A stretch of 64,000 bases of DNA from Rhyacophila brunnea (GCA_022495005.1 JAGYXB010000961.1:62001-126000); one strand, 5' to 3'; counted from the first letter of the stretch, positions 1 through 12,876 are shown. Notes: a model not told the origin generated them from the letters alone. Program-made: numbers and translations.

Positions 1-134
1 CCTGCGCAACTTTACTTTTGTACTAGTGAAACAATAGGTAGGTAGTACCATTATTGTATGTAAAACCAATCGACGAAATATTTTATATCATGAGTGCCTA
101 AAAATTAATATTAACATGCATCACTACACACATT

Positions 135-175
135 ATTTTTTATTCGCCCATCCGACTGTCGGGCGAATAAAAAAT
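135..175. repeat. Perfect 15-bp hairpin
   Basis: Positions 135-149 (ending ttcgccc) are the exact reverse complement of 161-175 (starting gggcgaa), with an 11-base loop. No gene lies next to it, so it is more likely a decayed foldback element than a terminator. Confidence 0.8.
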
Positions 176-433
176 GACGCCAGGGCTGTCGAAGACGTAA
201 TTAATTATTTTGTACTTTTTAAATTTTATTTATAATATATACCTATTATGTTGTGCATATAATATCCACTGTGGTTTACGTAGTGGCATGGACCTGTTGT
301 TTCTGGGGTCAACTAATTCAAGAAGTAAACACCCATGATAGAATTTTTTCCAGTTTTAGTTGCATTATATTCCAAAACTCATTTCCGATTTTATAAATGG
401 AAATTTTTCGGTGTACATAGTAAACAAACCCTA

Positions 434-669
434 CGAATAAAAAAGACAGGAAGGAACGTACTGATTTATCGCAGTAAAAACTGGCAACCAAATTCGCCAT
501 TTTGGAAAGCGACGACTTTGCGTAAACAAATTTCACGTGGTCTGCACTGCAACTTAAATAGGTAATTTTGTGTATTTTATGTTTGTGTATCATGCATTGT
601 TGGCCATATTTGCCGGCTTTTCTGATTGCTGTGATTTGTACACATGTTCCTTCCTGTCTTTTTTATTCG
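434..669. mobile_element. Short TIR element (MITE) with perfect inverted ends
   Basis: Positions 431-457 and 646-672 are perfect 27-bp inverted repeats containing cgaataaaaaagacagg. Both ends are bounded by TA (432-433 and 670-671), which suits a Tc1/mariner-type target duplication. The 236-bp body has no transposase. Two short overlapping ORFs (318-593 minus, 335-565 plus) run through it and look like chance frames. Confidence 0.65.
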
Positions 670-672
670 TAG

Positions 673-2706
673 AAAAAAACAGTATGTTCCATTAGTTATT
701 TAAAGTTGACCTTGAATCTGTAATAAAATAATACACAATTAAAAGACTTTCAAATGGAAAAAACACATTTTCCAAGCTTTGAGCCGTGCTCACTCATGAA
801 TATCATTCTTCATTTAGGTAAGTATATAAAAAATTTGATGTTATCTTGCAAAGTAAACAGTTATCTGACCTTTTAACTATATTATATACATGCAAATGTA
901 ATGTTTTCAAATAATTGATATGGATTATATACCATCGTATTATTTTTTCGAAATCATAACGATACTATAATAGTATTTGAGTATCAACCTATGTTCAATT
1001 TGAATTAGGTTATAATAATAATATACCCGTAGATATATCAATAGTATGTTTGCTACGATATCCACCCAAGTTATCAGTATGTACTTGCACAGATTTGATT
1101 GATGAAATTAACATTTTAAAAATATTAATTCATATATTATTTTGACAGCCCTATTTTCTGATCGGCGGACACGTGCAGGTGTTTATCAAATAATAATGTA
1201 AGATGGCCAATAACAATAATAAAAATAAAATCTCCAATGATTATTGATTTTTGCGAAAATATCGATTTAAATTAACGTGCTAACGACGCCGAGGTCCCTT
1301 TTATACTAAATTATACTTCAATCTCTTTCTCTTGAGCCCCCTCTTAAATGAGCTGAAAATAAGTTTGATATTTAGTTTATTTATTCAGATATTTAATGAA
1401 GGTATGTCGGAATTTGAGAAATAAAACAACACAATGAAACAATAGGAGAATTTTTGCCGTTATAGTGATATTATGGTATCGCATAGATCGCTTTTGTATG
1501 TGAGGCAGGACTGGCTACGGCAATGGTGCCCTTGATGTTGTGCTACAACGTGGTCCGCTCATGAATTCGATTGTTTGAAACGCGTTCGTACCAATGTGTC
1601 CCTAAGATTCAGCGGAGACATCGATTCTCAAAGCTCAAACGCCGAGGTCTTTGAAGCTTAGTAAGACACCAAGTCTCACAATCATAGAGGAGTACAGGCA
1701 TTACGCACACGTTGAACAAACGAGATTTGGTCCTTCACAGAATACAGCCTTGACATCCATGCGACTCCAAGTTTACTGTCAAGACTAAATATACCTTATA
1801 GCTTGTTTTTCACTTTCGCTTACATATACACAGGTTCTGCCTATACAAAGAAGGTTTCCTTAGATGTTTTCGAGTTACATCGGTTATTTAGAGAATCACT
1901 ATAAAGTATGCATTGAAAGACTGCTGACCAGTTTGATTACGTAATAAATTATGGATAGCATCTAAATCAGCCAAAACAAGAGAAAATATACGTGGTAGTG
2001 AGGAGTGGGTGGTGTGAACGTTGTGAACAAAAGACGACGCCCATGCCAGTTGACCTTGCTTACCGTTCAGTATTAATTGCATCCAAATTAGCCGGTGAAA
2101 TCGAATACGTTTCGTCATGATGAACGAAGTTTTTTTTGTGCCTTGGACACCGCGCGTGTATAGCGGCCTTTATAATAGATGAGTTTTGTATCTAATCCAA
2201 TTCTTATCAAAATAAATATAATATAATAATATATTTATAATGAATTGAAAGAAATCGTTTTTCCTTTTAAACAATATGTATTTGTATAAGGTTACTTTAA
2301 TATTTTTGTACATTTTATGTTACTACGTGAACGAATTAAACATAGTTATTATTATACACGAAGGTTACTTAAAAAATAATTTAAAAAACCTACATAATGT
2401 GGAATATGATCATACATCAGACACATGCCTATTGGAAAAAAATTGTAGGTTCCGACCGGGATAAGAACATGCATCCATCGCATTCCAGGCAATGTGCCTA
2501 CTAATTAATTGTTTAATAAGTACCTTTAAATCTGATTAGAGATTATATTACCGGTAGTCATCGATTCTGAAATACCAATTTTAAAAATCCAAAATACCGT
2601 TACCTATTAATAAAACGGAGAGAAACTAGTCATAGGTGAAATAATCACAAAAAATAAATCATTTATTATTTATTTTGGCGGTAAAAATTTTGTATTTGTT
2701 TTATCA
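673..2706. other. AT-rich stretch without a recognisable gene
   Basis: I see no coding region or RNA gene here. A less AT-rich patch at about 1500-2120 has a 76-codon minus-strand ORF (1888-2118) that matches no family I recognise. Stops are frequent in all frames elsewhere. Confidence 0.4.
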
Positions 2707-2826
2707 CATTGACTGCGGACTAGATAATTACTTTTTAATTACCACATTTAAATGGAATTCTAATTATATCGATTGGCCACCTCATCGTTACACGCTAGGT
2801 GCGTCTTTAGCGTCTAATGTATTAAT
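2707..2826 (+). repeat. Dispersed repeat, copy 1 (partner at 54505-54622)
   Basis: This 120-bp stretch begins cattgactgcggactag, runs through taattactttttaatta and ends in gcgtcttta..taatgtattaat. It recurs in reverse complement at 54505-54622. The ends are weakly inverted (cattgactgc against cattagacgc), hinting at a small TIR element. Confidence 0.6.
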
Positions 2827-2960
2827 GGAGTTAGGCTAAAAAAAATCTTTAAAAAGTTGGGCGCCGTGAAATAGTTTTCTCATACCAGTATACGTGATGC
2901 AAGCCAGTTGTCTACACTGCAACAGATGATAATAACACCTTTATCATTGGCGGCTATGCT

Positions 2961-3555
2961 TTTGAAACTCTGGATTTATTTGTTTATCTAGGGTCCCTTG
3001 TGCTATACTAATAACACAAGCGATGAAATTACTTTCGCCATCAGATGCTATTTTGGTCTCCAAATGAACAAGCGCCTCTCAAGCAAAACCAAAACAACCT
3101 TATATAAAACTCTCCTGCGCCCAGTATGAACGTATGGATCACAATTTATTCTGGTCACTCACCAAACCGGAGGATATACATATTATGTCTATCTTTGAGA
3201 CGAGAGTTTTGAAAAAAATCTTTCGGGCTGGAAGAAAGTGGCATTTGGAGGTCAAGATATAATGAAAAGCTGTACATAACTTATAGGGGCAAAATAATCA
3301 CGTGACATATGAAAAAGCAAATGCCGCGGCGAATCGGACACGTACATAGAATGCCGGAGGATATACCAGCAAAGCGGGCTATGTACGCAACCTCCGAGGG
3401 CAAGAGAATACCTGGACGCCGAAATTGAGATGGCTGAACTGCGCCACAGGAGATTTAAGAATGCTCAGTCAAAGCAACTGGAGAGTGTCGGCGCTGGGTC
3501 GTCCAGGATGGAGGAACTATTTGAAGGAGGCCAACACCCGCCAGGGGTTTTAGTG
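2961..3555 (+). pseudogene. Non-LTR retrotransposon reverse transcriptase C-terminus, decayed
   Basis: Conceptual translation in shifting plus-strand frames gives the order expected at the end of LINE-type reverse transcriptases. First comes FVYLGSL (from 2961), then a segment with SDEIT..IRCYFGL, then TKTTLYKTLLRPV followed by a stop and TYGSQ. Near the end are YATSEGKRIPGR and a tail resembling the family's WRR..EEAxTHPGL motif. There are several stops and frame changes and no upstream catalytic domain, so the copy is 5'-truncated and dead. The family is RTE/CR1-like in a broad sense; I cannot assign a clade. In life the full protein copies its RNA into DNA at the target site. Confidence 0.8.
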
Positions 3556-3559
3556 CCAC

Positions 3560-4771
3560 AGATTATACATAATATCGATATTAATCTTTTCATTCCATAG
3601 GTATTTCAATCCCTAAGCACCGGTCTCAAATTCTGTTAATATTATTGACCATCTTTTGTAATGTTGAATTGAATTCATAGACAGTATCAGAAGCTCTCCG
3701 AAGTATAGTTTTTACGTAGTCACTTATTACTATTAAAATATAAATTCTTTCATATACGTTTAATTCGGATGAATAGGGTAAGTACTATCACTTCCATCCA
3801 TTTTCGAAAGTAAGATCAAGCTGTCACTCTTATTTTTAGTATGGTTTTTCGTCTGGATTTTAGGACTTGAAGGTGGATAATTAACACACCGGAATTATGA
3901 TGGAAACGACGAGTTTTATTTAAGTTAATATTATATAATAGTTACATTTTAAATAATTTATTTTACGGAGGACGAAATGTTCACTGTTTGGCTGTTTACA
4001 GCGTATTATTCGTCATCTTGTGTTTCGCTTTCAACGAGAGCGTTGTCGAAAAACGGCGACGTTGCAAATATTTTTCAAGGGTCATAATCTACGGCATTGC
4101 CGGCTCTATTATTATAATTTATATTCGTAATCAGCGCTTACTATTTATTGGATTTGATACCGACTCGGGCCTCTCCAGATACACTCTATATATAGATATC
4201 TCTCCAGACATCCCCAAATGGGGACCATACGGGGGTGTAACAGTACCTAGTACAATTATATATTTTCATATTTAATTAGGGTAGTTAAGTTTTTACAATA
4301 ATTATTAGTATGTACATAATTATTATTTCATAGCTCAGCTTATGGTACATTAGTGAGATCATTCGTAATTGCGACAGATTTCATGCAGATGAAATTGAAT
4401 ACTACTTAACTCACCTCTCTACTTACTGATTGTACTTGCTTACATGACGACATTTAGTGTGAAAATGCCTTGAACTCGTTTGTAACTACTTGTGTTAAAA
4501 TATACGTTGTTATTTTACTTACAAAAATAAATAATACTAACCTCTGATTTGGCCGAGTCCGAAGTGCAAGGCGGATTCTAAGGTATTGATAAAACTATTA
4601 TTGTTATTCTTTATAAGCTATTTGCTTTGATATAATAATTAATTATTATTTCTCGTCTGATTTTAACCTTTCTGGTCTGTACTGTTATATCTAACATTAT
4701 GTCATTGACTGTAAGGAAGTGGGCAATAACGTGTTCCATATTTTACTCAGCGCCACTTTCCTAATTAGCAT
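3560..4771. other. AT-rich stretch without a supported gene
   Basis: A 95-codon ORF (3988-4275, plus) begins with a hydrophobic segment, but I recognise no family, start context or splice structure. I treat it as a likely chance ORF. Nothing else stands out. Confidence 0.35.
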
Positions 4772-5142
4772 GTTCGGAAACTTGTACGTATGTAGTTCGC
4801 CGTATCACACTTCACTGTGAAATGTTATATAGGAAATAAATATGGTCATATATTAAGAACCGTCCAACCTCTTTGGGCCGTACAGTACTGATATACAATT
4901 CATGTCTAAATAAAACACGGTTCTTGTCGGTTTACACTTTACATCAAGTCAGCAGCGAACAAATTTTTGAAATAACCAAAATACTGGATTATCAGGTTAC
5001 GTTAGGTTTTCATTCTTGAATTCAACTATGAAAATTGAATTAATATTTATATTGAATCTATTAAAATTGGATCTCTTTCCGATAAGAAAGTTCACGGTGA
5101 ACTGTGCCACGGTGAAATGTTTTACGTACAATTTACATGTAA
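4772..5142 (+). repeat. Dispersed repeat family X, copy 1
   Basis: The segment runs from ttcggaaacttgtacg to ttttacgtacaattta. A second full copy lies at 25673-26026 and a degraded partial one near 43600-43765. Shared landmarks are aaccgtccaac, tgtcggtttacactttaca and cattcttgaattca. No coding potential is seen. The two full copies differ by small indels, as expected for old interspersed repeats. Confidence 0.75.
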
Positions 5143-5175
5143 TATCTACCTATAGCTAAGCTTAAGGGCAGTGTA

Positions 5176-5300
5176 ATGCTCTACGCCAGCGTTTCCCAAA
5201 TATTATTTTGCGGAACCCAGGGGTTCCACCAGGTAAAATCAAAACGATTCCTTGTGTTTTTAGTGATTATATATTTTTAAATAAATTCACTTAAATTATT
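5176..5300 (+). mobile_element. Possible hAT-type terminus
   Basis: The stretch cagcgtttcccaaa followed by gcggaaccc resembles ends of non-autonomous hAT elements (CAGnGTTTCCCAA type). I found no matching right end or TSD, so this is a resemblance only. Confidence 0.3.
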
Positions 5301-5989
5301 GAATTGTCATCACTCGTCATTATATATTATTATGAAGCACTGATCGCTACCACCATTTGTGGTAGCCAAGTGAGCCAAGTAACATGCCACCCTTCGCCAT
5401 ATTGGATAAATATCCATTTTTATTAGTCAGGAAACACTAAAAATAAAATTATACACGTGAATTATCATTTAGTTATATCAGTCATCATATCACATCAAAT
5501 TGTATCGCTTACTCACATATTTTAAAATGTTTATATTGTATAGGTACGTTATATAAGGTTCCCAACACCACCCGTCATGTATGTACACCAGTGGATATGC
5601 ACGGCCGACTTCCATGACGCCATAAACGTGTCTGAAAGAAGTGATTTTTAGGTGCTCATTCCGTCCCGAGATGGAGCCGCACATGACTGATACTACAACC
5701 CATGACCATCACATCCTGAAACGGGCCCCCAGGCTAGACTATTTGGCGGGCCTCCCACCTATCGCTAAAGTTAAAGGCAGTGTGACGATCTACAGTGGTG
5801 TATTTCAAATAGTGTTCGAGGTAAAATTTAGGGTATTCAATACACCCACTTGAATTATGGAGTTATCGAATATTGACAAACAAAAATAAAAAATTGCATC
5901 TCACAACCACATAATTTTTATTGTTATCATGCTTTAAGTGAAATAGCGCCGCAGTCGACATTTTTTACTATTATTGCAATTTTGTGATG

Positions 5990-6085
5990 TGTGTTTATGT
6001 CACTCGATCCGCCAGGCCGGGCCCACTTTAAGTCCGGGCCCCCAGGCTAGAGCCCTGTCAGCCCTCTCCTTTGTGGGGGCCATGC
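5990..6085 (+). repeat. GC-rich direct repeat, left copy
   Basis: The string caggctagagccctgtcag and its surroundings recur at 6705-6800, giving a direct repeat on either side of the MITE at 6348-6694. A shorter relative (gggcccccaggctaga) lies at about 5727. The patch is much more GC-rich than its surroundings. I recognise no function. Confidence 0.65.
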
Positions 6086-6347
6086 TGCAACCATGCACCC
6101 TAGTGTTTAAAGAAAGATGTTAAGAAATAAAAACACTTTGGACTGGCTCCGCTGTTCAATGATAGTAAGCGCCCTATGTATCCGCGTACTGAGTGTCACG
6201 AGTTGAAATGGATGAGTCTACAGAGGAGTCAGGACTACCCCGCTCCCCATACGATGCTGCAAATTTCTCGAATGCCGCAAAGTTGGCCTCGGTTGCTATC
6301 AGATAGATGTGCGTAAAATAGCGGCCCAGGTGACTTTTTTAGTATTA

Positions 6348-6694
6348 GGCCCGTTTCAGGCGGGACACCAGTGTCGCGCTCGATATACTATAGGAGGCCA
6401 TTGTATTCGAATAAATGGGCCTTTTATATTATGTTTATGAACGCCCCGCCCCAGAGCTAATGAGGCAACGCATAATTTCGTGTTATAAAATAGAACATAA
6501 AACTGGCTGTGGTAATAAAAACAAGTGTATCGGCGGCTTGAGAATGTAGCAGCCGACGGAAAAATGTACCGGACACGCGTTGACTCATTAGCTCTGGGGC
6601 GTTCATAAGCATACTAAAAAGACCCCTTTATTCGAATACAAAGGCCTCCTATATTATATAGAGCGCGACACTGGTGTCCCGTCTGAAATGGGCC
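6348..6694. mobile_element. PIF/Harbinger-like MITE with long TIRs
   Basis: The left end starts ggcccgtttcaggcgggaca and the right end reads, in reverse complement, ggcccatttcagacgggaca. The inverted match continues for about 120 bp through attcgaataaa, cttatgaacgcccc and agagctaatgag. Each end is flanked by TTA (6345-6347 and 6695-6697). A 3-bp TTA/TAA duplication with GGCC-starting ends is typical of PIF/Harbinger elements. There is no transposase within the 347 bp, so it would depend on a protein from elsewhere. Confidence 0.85.
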
Positions 6695-6704
6695 TTAGAT
6701 AAAA

Positions 6705-6800
6705 TGTGTAGTGTGCGTTTATCTCATTTAACTGCTCTCGCCACGCCGGCCCTCTCTGACCCCGGGCTCCAGGCTAGAGCCCTGTCAGCCCCCCCTCCTT
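6705..6800 (+). repeat. GC-rich direct repeat, right copy
   Basis: This is the partner of 5990-6085, sharing gtgtg.gtttat.tca, ccggccc and the 19-mer caggctagagccctgtcag. It begins just after the right TTA of the MITE. Confidence 0.65.
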
Positions 6801-6810
6801 CTCGTATATA

Positions 6811-8559
6811 AAGTTTATTGAAAAATAGTATGTACCTACGCTGTTTAATCTTTCGATTTATTATTGATTATTGGTTAAGCCAAAGTATATATAAGTTATA
6901 GCCAAAATGTATGCGTCATACAATAATAACATCAATAACTCAGCAAACAACCGTAAGCGGTCAACAAGATCCTTTGGACTCTGAAGTAACGGGTCCAAAT
7001 TATGAGATTATAATCATCTTATCGATCAGTATGGTATGCCATACCTGGAGGCCGAGATCAGTTTTTCGTGAGACAATTAAAAAAAACCATAGCGAACTTC
7101 CCACGGAGTTGAAAAAAAATCCGCGATCAATATCTTTTTGATTGCGAGGTGTGCGATCAGAGTGTAAACAAAATAATCGTTTAATTACTATGATAGCAAT
7201 GGACGCCGGATATTTACAACGCATTATAAATGTATGGAAGCTAACACCTTGTTTCAAGAGCCTTCTTTGGGTACAGCTCAATTATGTATGTACCACAATT
7301 TTTCGTATGAAAGCGATAATTTGTCAATAAACTCAGGTTAATTATTTATGCGATTCCTCATAAGGCGAAATCCATTTGTGGTATATTGGACTTTTTTATT
7401 TTAAATTAATTTTTGAAATTTGTCAATAGATTATGCATGGTGTCAGAATTCAGTCGGACTGAAAGTTTCTAATAAATAAATATAATATCTTATGTAATAC
7501 AGGGCCCCACAGAAAATTTGGACGGTAATAACAATAAATAAAAAAAATAATAATCTTTTTTAATTGATTATTAATTATCAATACTAGTGGCAGCTCTCCC
7601 TTCCGGTTTCAAGGGGTGATAACCAGTAATATAATATTATAAACGAAAATTGCAAACATTTTGTTTCATTAGAATCAGCGGTTACTAGGTATATGACATA
7701 TTTATTACGTTATATACCTAGCTTTCTAATAATAATATACACACAGTAGAAATTAATTAAATATGTAGTTACTTACTTAAATAAATTATATATTATTAGT
7801 CGATGTTTAAATAGTAGGTACTTAAGTCAATTTTATTATTGAATAGTATTATTTTAATAATTTAAACGTTATTGATTCAATACCTACTGTTCAACTCCTC
7901 ATTTTAATGAAATTTTTACTTATTAATTACAACTGGTGCTACAGAAAATTCTGACTGCTTATCGTCTTCAAGTGCCTATCTCTATCCTGAGCTTTCTCTC
8001 TTCAGTTGGTCACATTCAGCGGCCCCTGATAATAATGGTATAAACTGCTATTTTGATTTTTAGTTTATCATCCTTCTGAAGAATAAAGTTAGATGTATTT
8101 TAATCTCATTACAGTGACATTACAAGCAATCCTACATGAAGACACAGTCCCGCACACAGAAAAATGGTATGGAGGGGACTCCATTTTGAAAAAAATATCC
8201 ATAAAAATTTATTATTCAATTTTATGGCGGCTAACTTCCGTATACTACCTAAAATTTATAGTTGCTCCTTGCTTTAACGACGGACTCTTCCAGGTATATT
8301 TCTCATACGCAGTCACTCCGTACTTTGAGTATAGCGATGTAAACGTAGCCCGCAGTTATAACTACGCCTGCTCACCTACGAGTTATTGCGACCTGTCACA
8401 TCCATAAGTGATTATCGAATACGCGTGGCCTAACGGTCATAATTATTCTGGAATTAAATATGTACGAGTATCATGTCGTATGAGATATCAAGGCTAGCAT
8501 TTCATGCCTCAGATGGTTGAATTAATTCATGAAATTCTTCCACTGACAGATGCCATGCG
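6811..8559. other. AT-rich stretch without a supported gene
   Basis: Several overlapping ORFs of 60-104 codons lie here on both strands (6911-7330 and 8093-8407). None shows a recognisable domain, and their mutual overlap argues for chance. Confidence 0.4.
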
Positions 8560-9066
8560 TAGAGATGGGTATTTCCCGAGAAAATCTCAATCTCGAGATT
8601 CGGGATTTCCAGAAAAGATTTCTGGAGAATTCTCAAGACATCAAGAAAATTTAAAAAAAAAACCTGTAAAAAATCCAAAAATCAGTGTAAAAACAGACAT
8701 ATACAAAAAAAATATTTTTTTTATTTAAATAAGAAGACAAACAAATATAAGTAGGAAAACAAAAATAATTCCCTGATGTTGAAAAATTGCGCTCATTGGC
8801 TTAATTGTGTTGAACTAAAATCACATGTAACACACTCCCACACACTCGAACTCAAATTTTGTTAATTAATTTTATTTAAATTTAAAAAAAATGTTTTTTC
8901 AATTAGGTAATAATTGATAATAAAGAAAATCCCGACTCTTGAGAAAAAATTCTCGAGATCCGGGATTTCCCGAAATGTTGAAAATTTCAATTCACTAGAT
9001 TCGGGATGGAAAATCTCGAAAATTTCTCGAGAATTCCCGTCAGGAAATTTCCGAAACCCAACTCTA
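8560..9066. mobile_element. hAT-like element with 8-bp target duplication
   Basis: The left end is tagagatgggtatttc and the right end reads, in reverse complement, tagagttgggtttcgg. Further in, both halves carry inverted words such as ctcgagattcggga. The flanks are gccatgcg (8552-8559) and gccatacg (9067-9074), a 7/8 match for an 8-bp duplication as made by hAT transposases. The 507-bp body has no transposase ORF. A truncated relative is at 25029-25266. Confidence 0.8.
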
Positions 9067-10274
9067 GCCATACGTATCGTAGAATGAGCAGAGCAGTGAG
9101 GCCAATCCATGTGGAAGGTAATTTTGACTGCCAAATCATCCGGTGCACGATCCTCAGTCACGAGGACCTGACTAAGAATAAAAATAATATTAAATTCATC
9201 TAAATAATTCCTATTTGTTTCGTTACTGAAGCGGGGGTCCGGACACGAAACCCCCCCTCTACCCACATATTTAATTTAGTATGAAGAATTAATAATATTA
9301 TTAAAAAATATTATTTAAATTTAATGGCACTTAATTTGCTAAATTGTAACCTCTCACTTGACACGTGTAATATAAATTTAATTTTTGTGTACTAAACGCA
9401 TCAATATAAAAAAAACAGATTCCATTTTTTTGTCAGTTGTTCACTAATATTTTTATACTTATATTTTATTAGTATACAAAATAGTATTTATTACTTCGGT
9501 AATAATCTAATGTTTTAAAAAATGATGTTGTTATGTTGTGTGTCTAATTTTATACGTGCTTATTCAATTTATTATAACACACTTTATGATAATATCCTTA
9601 TAATAAGAAATATTGATCAATAATAATTTATAATCGTTATTAAATAGTATATACCTACCGGGTGTTATGACAATAACTTATTTAATTTCCCATCAACCAA
9701 AAAGCCTTAAAACGTCAGCAGGTCTTTTCTTAACGGTTATCATTTTAGCACTTTTCCGTTATTTTCATTCTTCCAAATTATCACGGAAGATATTCTTTAC
9801 GCTAAACGGTTAACGCCGGCTATCTCTAATTCGTAATACGCCAAAAATTTAGGTTGGTAGACATGTCAGTCAAATTTGGATATGTTCGTGCGGTTAAAGC
9901 TGAGCCAGTGCCATCTATTCGGTAATGAGCCGAACACAAGAATTTTGTATTGACACGTCAGACATAATATTAACATAACCTACAATTTTATTAGTCATGT
10001 CATTGCGATTGCAGCAAAACAGTCGGATCTTGCGTCTCAATTCTCAATATGTAAAATTGATATACTCTGTGCCGTTTTCAAAGTTGGCACGGCGAAGAGA
10101 GGGGCTGTTAAAAGACGTCATGCGAGTTTGGTTATGCGAGAAATCTCGTCATACATTTCACCGATAATTTGACATATTCTGTCCGAGATAGAAGTAGTTG
10201 AGTGTTTTGATGAGAATTACTTTTGGTTCAGAAAAGCACTTTATCATTATTTGACAATTTAGGTATGAGAGACT
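9067..10274. other. AT-rich stretch, no gene seen
   Basis: No ORF with recognisable content, RNA gene or clear repeat was found, apart from the shared words just right of the hAT element (cacgatcctcagtcacgagg, compare gatcctcagccatgaggg at about 48160). Confidence 0.35.
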
Positions 10275-10660
10275 CAGTGACGTCCCGTGGGGGTAGGCTT
10301 GTGGGCGGCAGTTACTCGAAGGGCGGCAAATCGAGGAGAATCATTTGGTATATATAGACATAGCTAAAATTATTTTGTTTACATGTTGTACCTACCTTCT
10401 ATAATAGCATAGTAAAAATGGTAAATGGTACAAACCAAATGTGTCAGAATATCAACCATATAGATTCTATATAATATGGAACCTCAGATTCTGATAATTT
10501 AGATATATTTATTCGCTTTTTATATCTAAATTTAAGTTTGTTTGTTTTAGTGGTATAATAGGTATTTTGTTAGTAATGTTTATTAGATATTGGAGTCATG
10601 AAGGGATTATAAAAATACTGTATAAAAAATGGAGCGGCATTTTGTCTAGGGACGTCACTG
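10275..10660 (+). mobile_element. hAT-like MITE family 1, copy 1
   Basis: The ends cagtgacgtccc and gggacgtcactg form a perfect 12-bp TIR. Flanks gagagact (10267-10274) and gggagact (10661-10668) match at 7/8, an 8-bp duplication typical of hAT. At 386 bp this copy is an internally deleted version of the 635-bp copy at 14967-15601. It shares gggcggcagttactcgaagg near the left end and attggagtcatgaa near the right. It has no transposase. Confidence 0.88.
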
Positions 10661-11417
10661 GGGAGACTATTGGTTGCAATTTACATTCAAAGTATTTTTA
10701 ATAATAATAATCAAAGATATCTTATTGGTACTCACATACTTATAATATTATTATCTCTAACTTAACAGTTACCCGTTACCTACATCAATAGTAAGTAACT
10801 GCTTTAATTTTCGAAGTGTTTTTTCATTCTTTTTTTAGATAGACTCAGAATAAATAGTTGTCGAGTTATCGAAGCACATCAGAGAAAAGAATTCGACAGA
10901 GACGAAAACAAAACCAACCAACCAACACCTGTGGCCACATACCATCATGTTACATTATTACTCGGGGTGTGAGTGGGATGACATCGAATGGAACTATGAA
11001 GGAAGTTCAAATAATATGGCACTTACACTGTTATTACACACAAACAAAAACAAAAACTACTAACTGTACAACCGTGAACGATAACATCCTATAGAGCTAT
11101 TCTAAAATAGCTCTTAGCTTCAAAATCAATAAAAATAGTGATATAATATATACCTACTATCTCGTATTCCAATAGTTAATTATCTCGGGGTATGAACTGT
11201 CAGGCGTAGCGTTTTTTAACGCGGTAGCCAATTACCGCGCTAACTGGATAGAGCGAGATAGAGGAGAATAATAATTAACAGTTCAATCTTGAGATGCACG
11301 GATTTGAAAAAATGTATACTCTGCGTACGCAGCAGATGTTAAGTATTCAGTTTAAATTTAGATAACCACCTTGTATACTGAATCGATACGAGAAAAAAAA
11401 CGGTAAGGTGTTAACTA
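10661..11417. other. AT-rich stretch, no gene seen
   Basis: A 78-codon plus-strand ORF (10858-11094) is rich in T, N and Q and matches nothing I know. No RNA gene was seen. Confidence 0.35.
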
Positions 11418-11587
11418 GAGTCTGTTTTCTATAAGCTGGCGTGCGGTTTCCTCCCCGTTTCAGCAATCAGCACTGCATTCCCTCTCGTTCCCTCCCATTG
11501 CAAACTTGCAACAGTAGAACGGGATGGCACAATGCTTTTCGTCCGCTAATGACGTGACGTAAATGCCAGCTTATAGAGTACAGACTC
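11418..11587. mobile_element. Small TIR element (MITE), TA-flanked
   Basis: The left end gagtctgttttctataagct pairs with gagtctgtactctataagct read from the right end, two mismatches in 20, and the match continues into ggc. TA dinucleotides sit at 11416-11417 and 11588-11589. The 170-bp body is GC-richer than its surroundings and lacks coding capacity. A Tc1/mariner-type origin fits the TA duplication. Confidence 0.75.
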
Positions 11588-12809
11588 TACTAGTTGGAAT
11601 AAGCTTGATAAATCGATCCACAATTGGATGGATATATTTATCAGTTCTCTTGACTCATTTTGATTCTCCTTTCGTCAATAAAATCATTCATATCGTAAAT
11701 ATGTTATTCACTGGCCTTGATAAATTATAGATTTCCATGAGCACCATAGGAGAAGCATATTATACACATTTAACTGTTTACTTGTAATATTTAACTGAAA
11801 CTTTCAATATATTACACTTTTTCCTTAATTTTCCGATTCTTATAATGTGCCATCCCTGAGTGAAACATGAACTACCTAGCTACATGGAACGTCACCGATC
11901 TAGGCTAAGGAGTCAATACAATGAGTTTAATAAAATGCTCACAAAACTAAACACTTATGACAGTATTGAAGAAAAATGGTGATTTACTCTGGTCTGTATG
12001 GATGCAATACGTAGGCAGTGTGAAGAAACCATACTGTGTGCAGGGTTTAGAAATTTGAGTTTATCAACAACGAATGTCGGCTAAAGTTACCGATGCGAAA
12101 AAAAGTAGGAATATAATATAAGAAAAGCGCTTAAAGCTCATTGATAACAGAAGAAGAAGAAAAGAATACTGGACTACTAGTAGCATTGGGAGTCTCGTTC
12201 CCCATTTGGAAAAAAAAAAAAGTTTACAAGTGGATTTTAAATATAGCTGACAATTTCCAGACACCTTCAAAAGTGGAATAAGATAGTTTTAGCCTTCGTG
12301 AATAGCGAAAGGATCAGAAAAGACTAATAGTGAAATTGTGGATTTCCCTGTGGACCTTATTGGTACACTATTACCATTCATTTCATCCCATTACCATTTG
12401 AAGGCATTTACGAGGATCTGTTATTACCTAATAGTGATATCTAGTGTATTTTAAAATTTTTGATTCTATCAGGCTGTTTTATTTTTATAATTTTGTTCTG
12501 TGTGAATACATTATCACTTTTATCACGGAATTTTGGTTAAAACTATATGGACAGCACCATATATTATATGGTACTCGAAAGTTAGAAGTTTTGTAAAAAA
12601 AAAAGAAATATTGTCGTCTCTCAAATTTGTTTGACCCCATATAATCGTGGGCAGCACCTTTGTTAGTCTAAGAGGCGACACCCACTGGTATTGTGACTTA
12701 CGAGCCGTTCATTCATAAAATCATAAAGTCTGATCGCCTTATACGGATATCCTAATAGATAAACATACAAACGACGATCTTTTATAGCATTGTCAATGAA
12801 TTAAATTTA
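11588..12809. other. Unassigned AT-rich stretch
   Basis: At about 11868-11910 a plus frame reads LATWNV, similar to the start of LINE endonucleases, and 12070-12230 is lysine/arginine-rich. The resemblance is too short to call a retrotransposon. Nothing else was recognised. Confidence 0.3.
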
Positions 12810-12876
12810 AAAAAACGGTGTGTGTACTTATGTACGCGCGTTAGAAGTTATACTTCTTTGGCGTAACAAAACAAAA
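12810..12876 (+). repeat. Dispersed 3'-tail repeat T, copy 1
   Basis: The core acgcgcgttagaagttatac followed by ttctttggcg recurs at 22587-22672 in the same orientation. Its central word appears inverted at 13542-13610 and in the tail of the tRNA-like SINE at 22970-23150. The poly-A stretch at its left end suggests a fragment of a short retroelement. Confidence 0.65.

Noticed and set aside
3988..4275. 95-codon plus-strand ORF with a hydrophobic start
   Set aside because: No family resemblance, no start context or splice signals, and a length reachable by chance in AT-rich DNA with many frames.
11868..12240. Possible LINE endonuclease start (LATWNV) with a basic region downstream
   Set aside because: Only six residues match and the intervening frames are full of stops.
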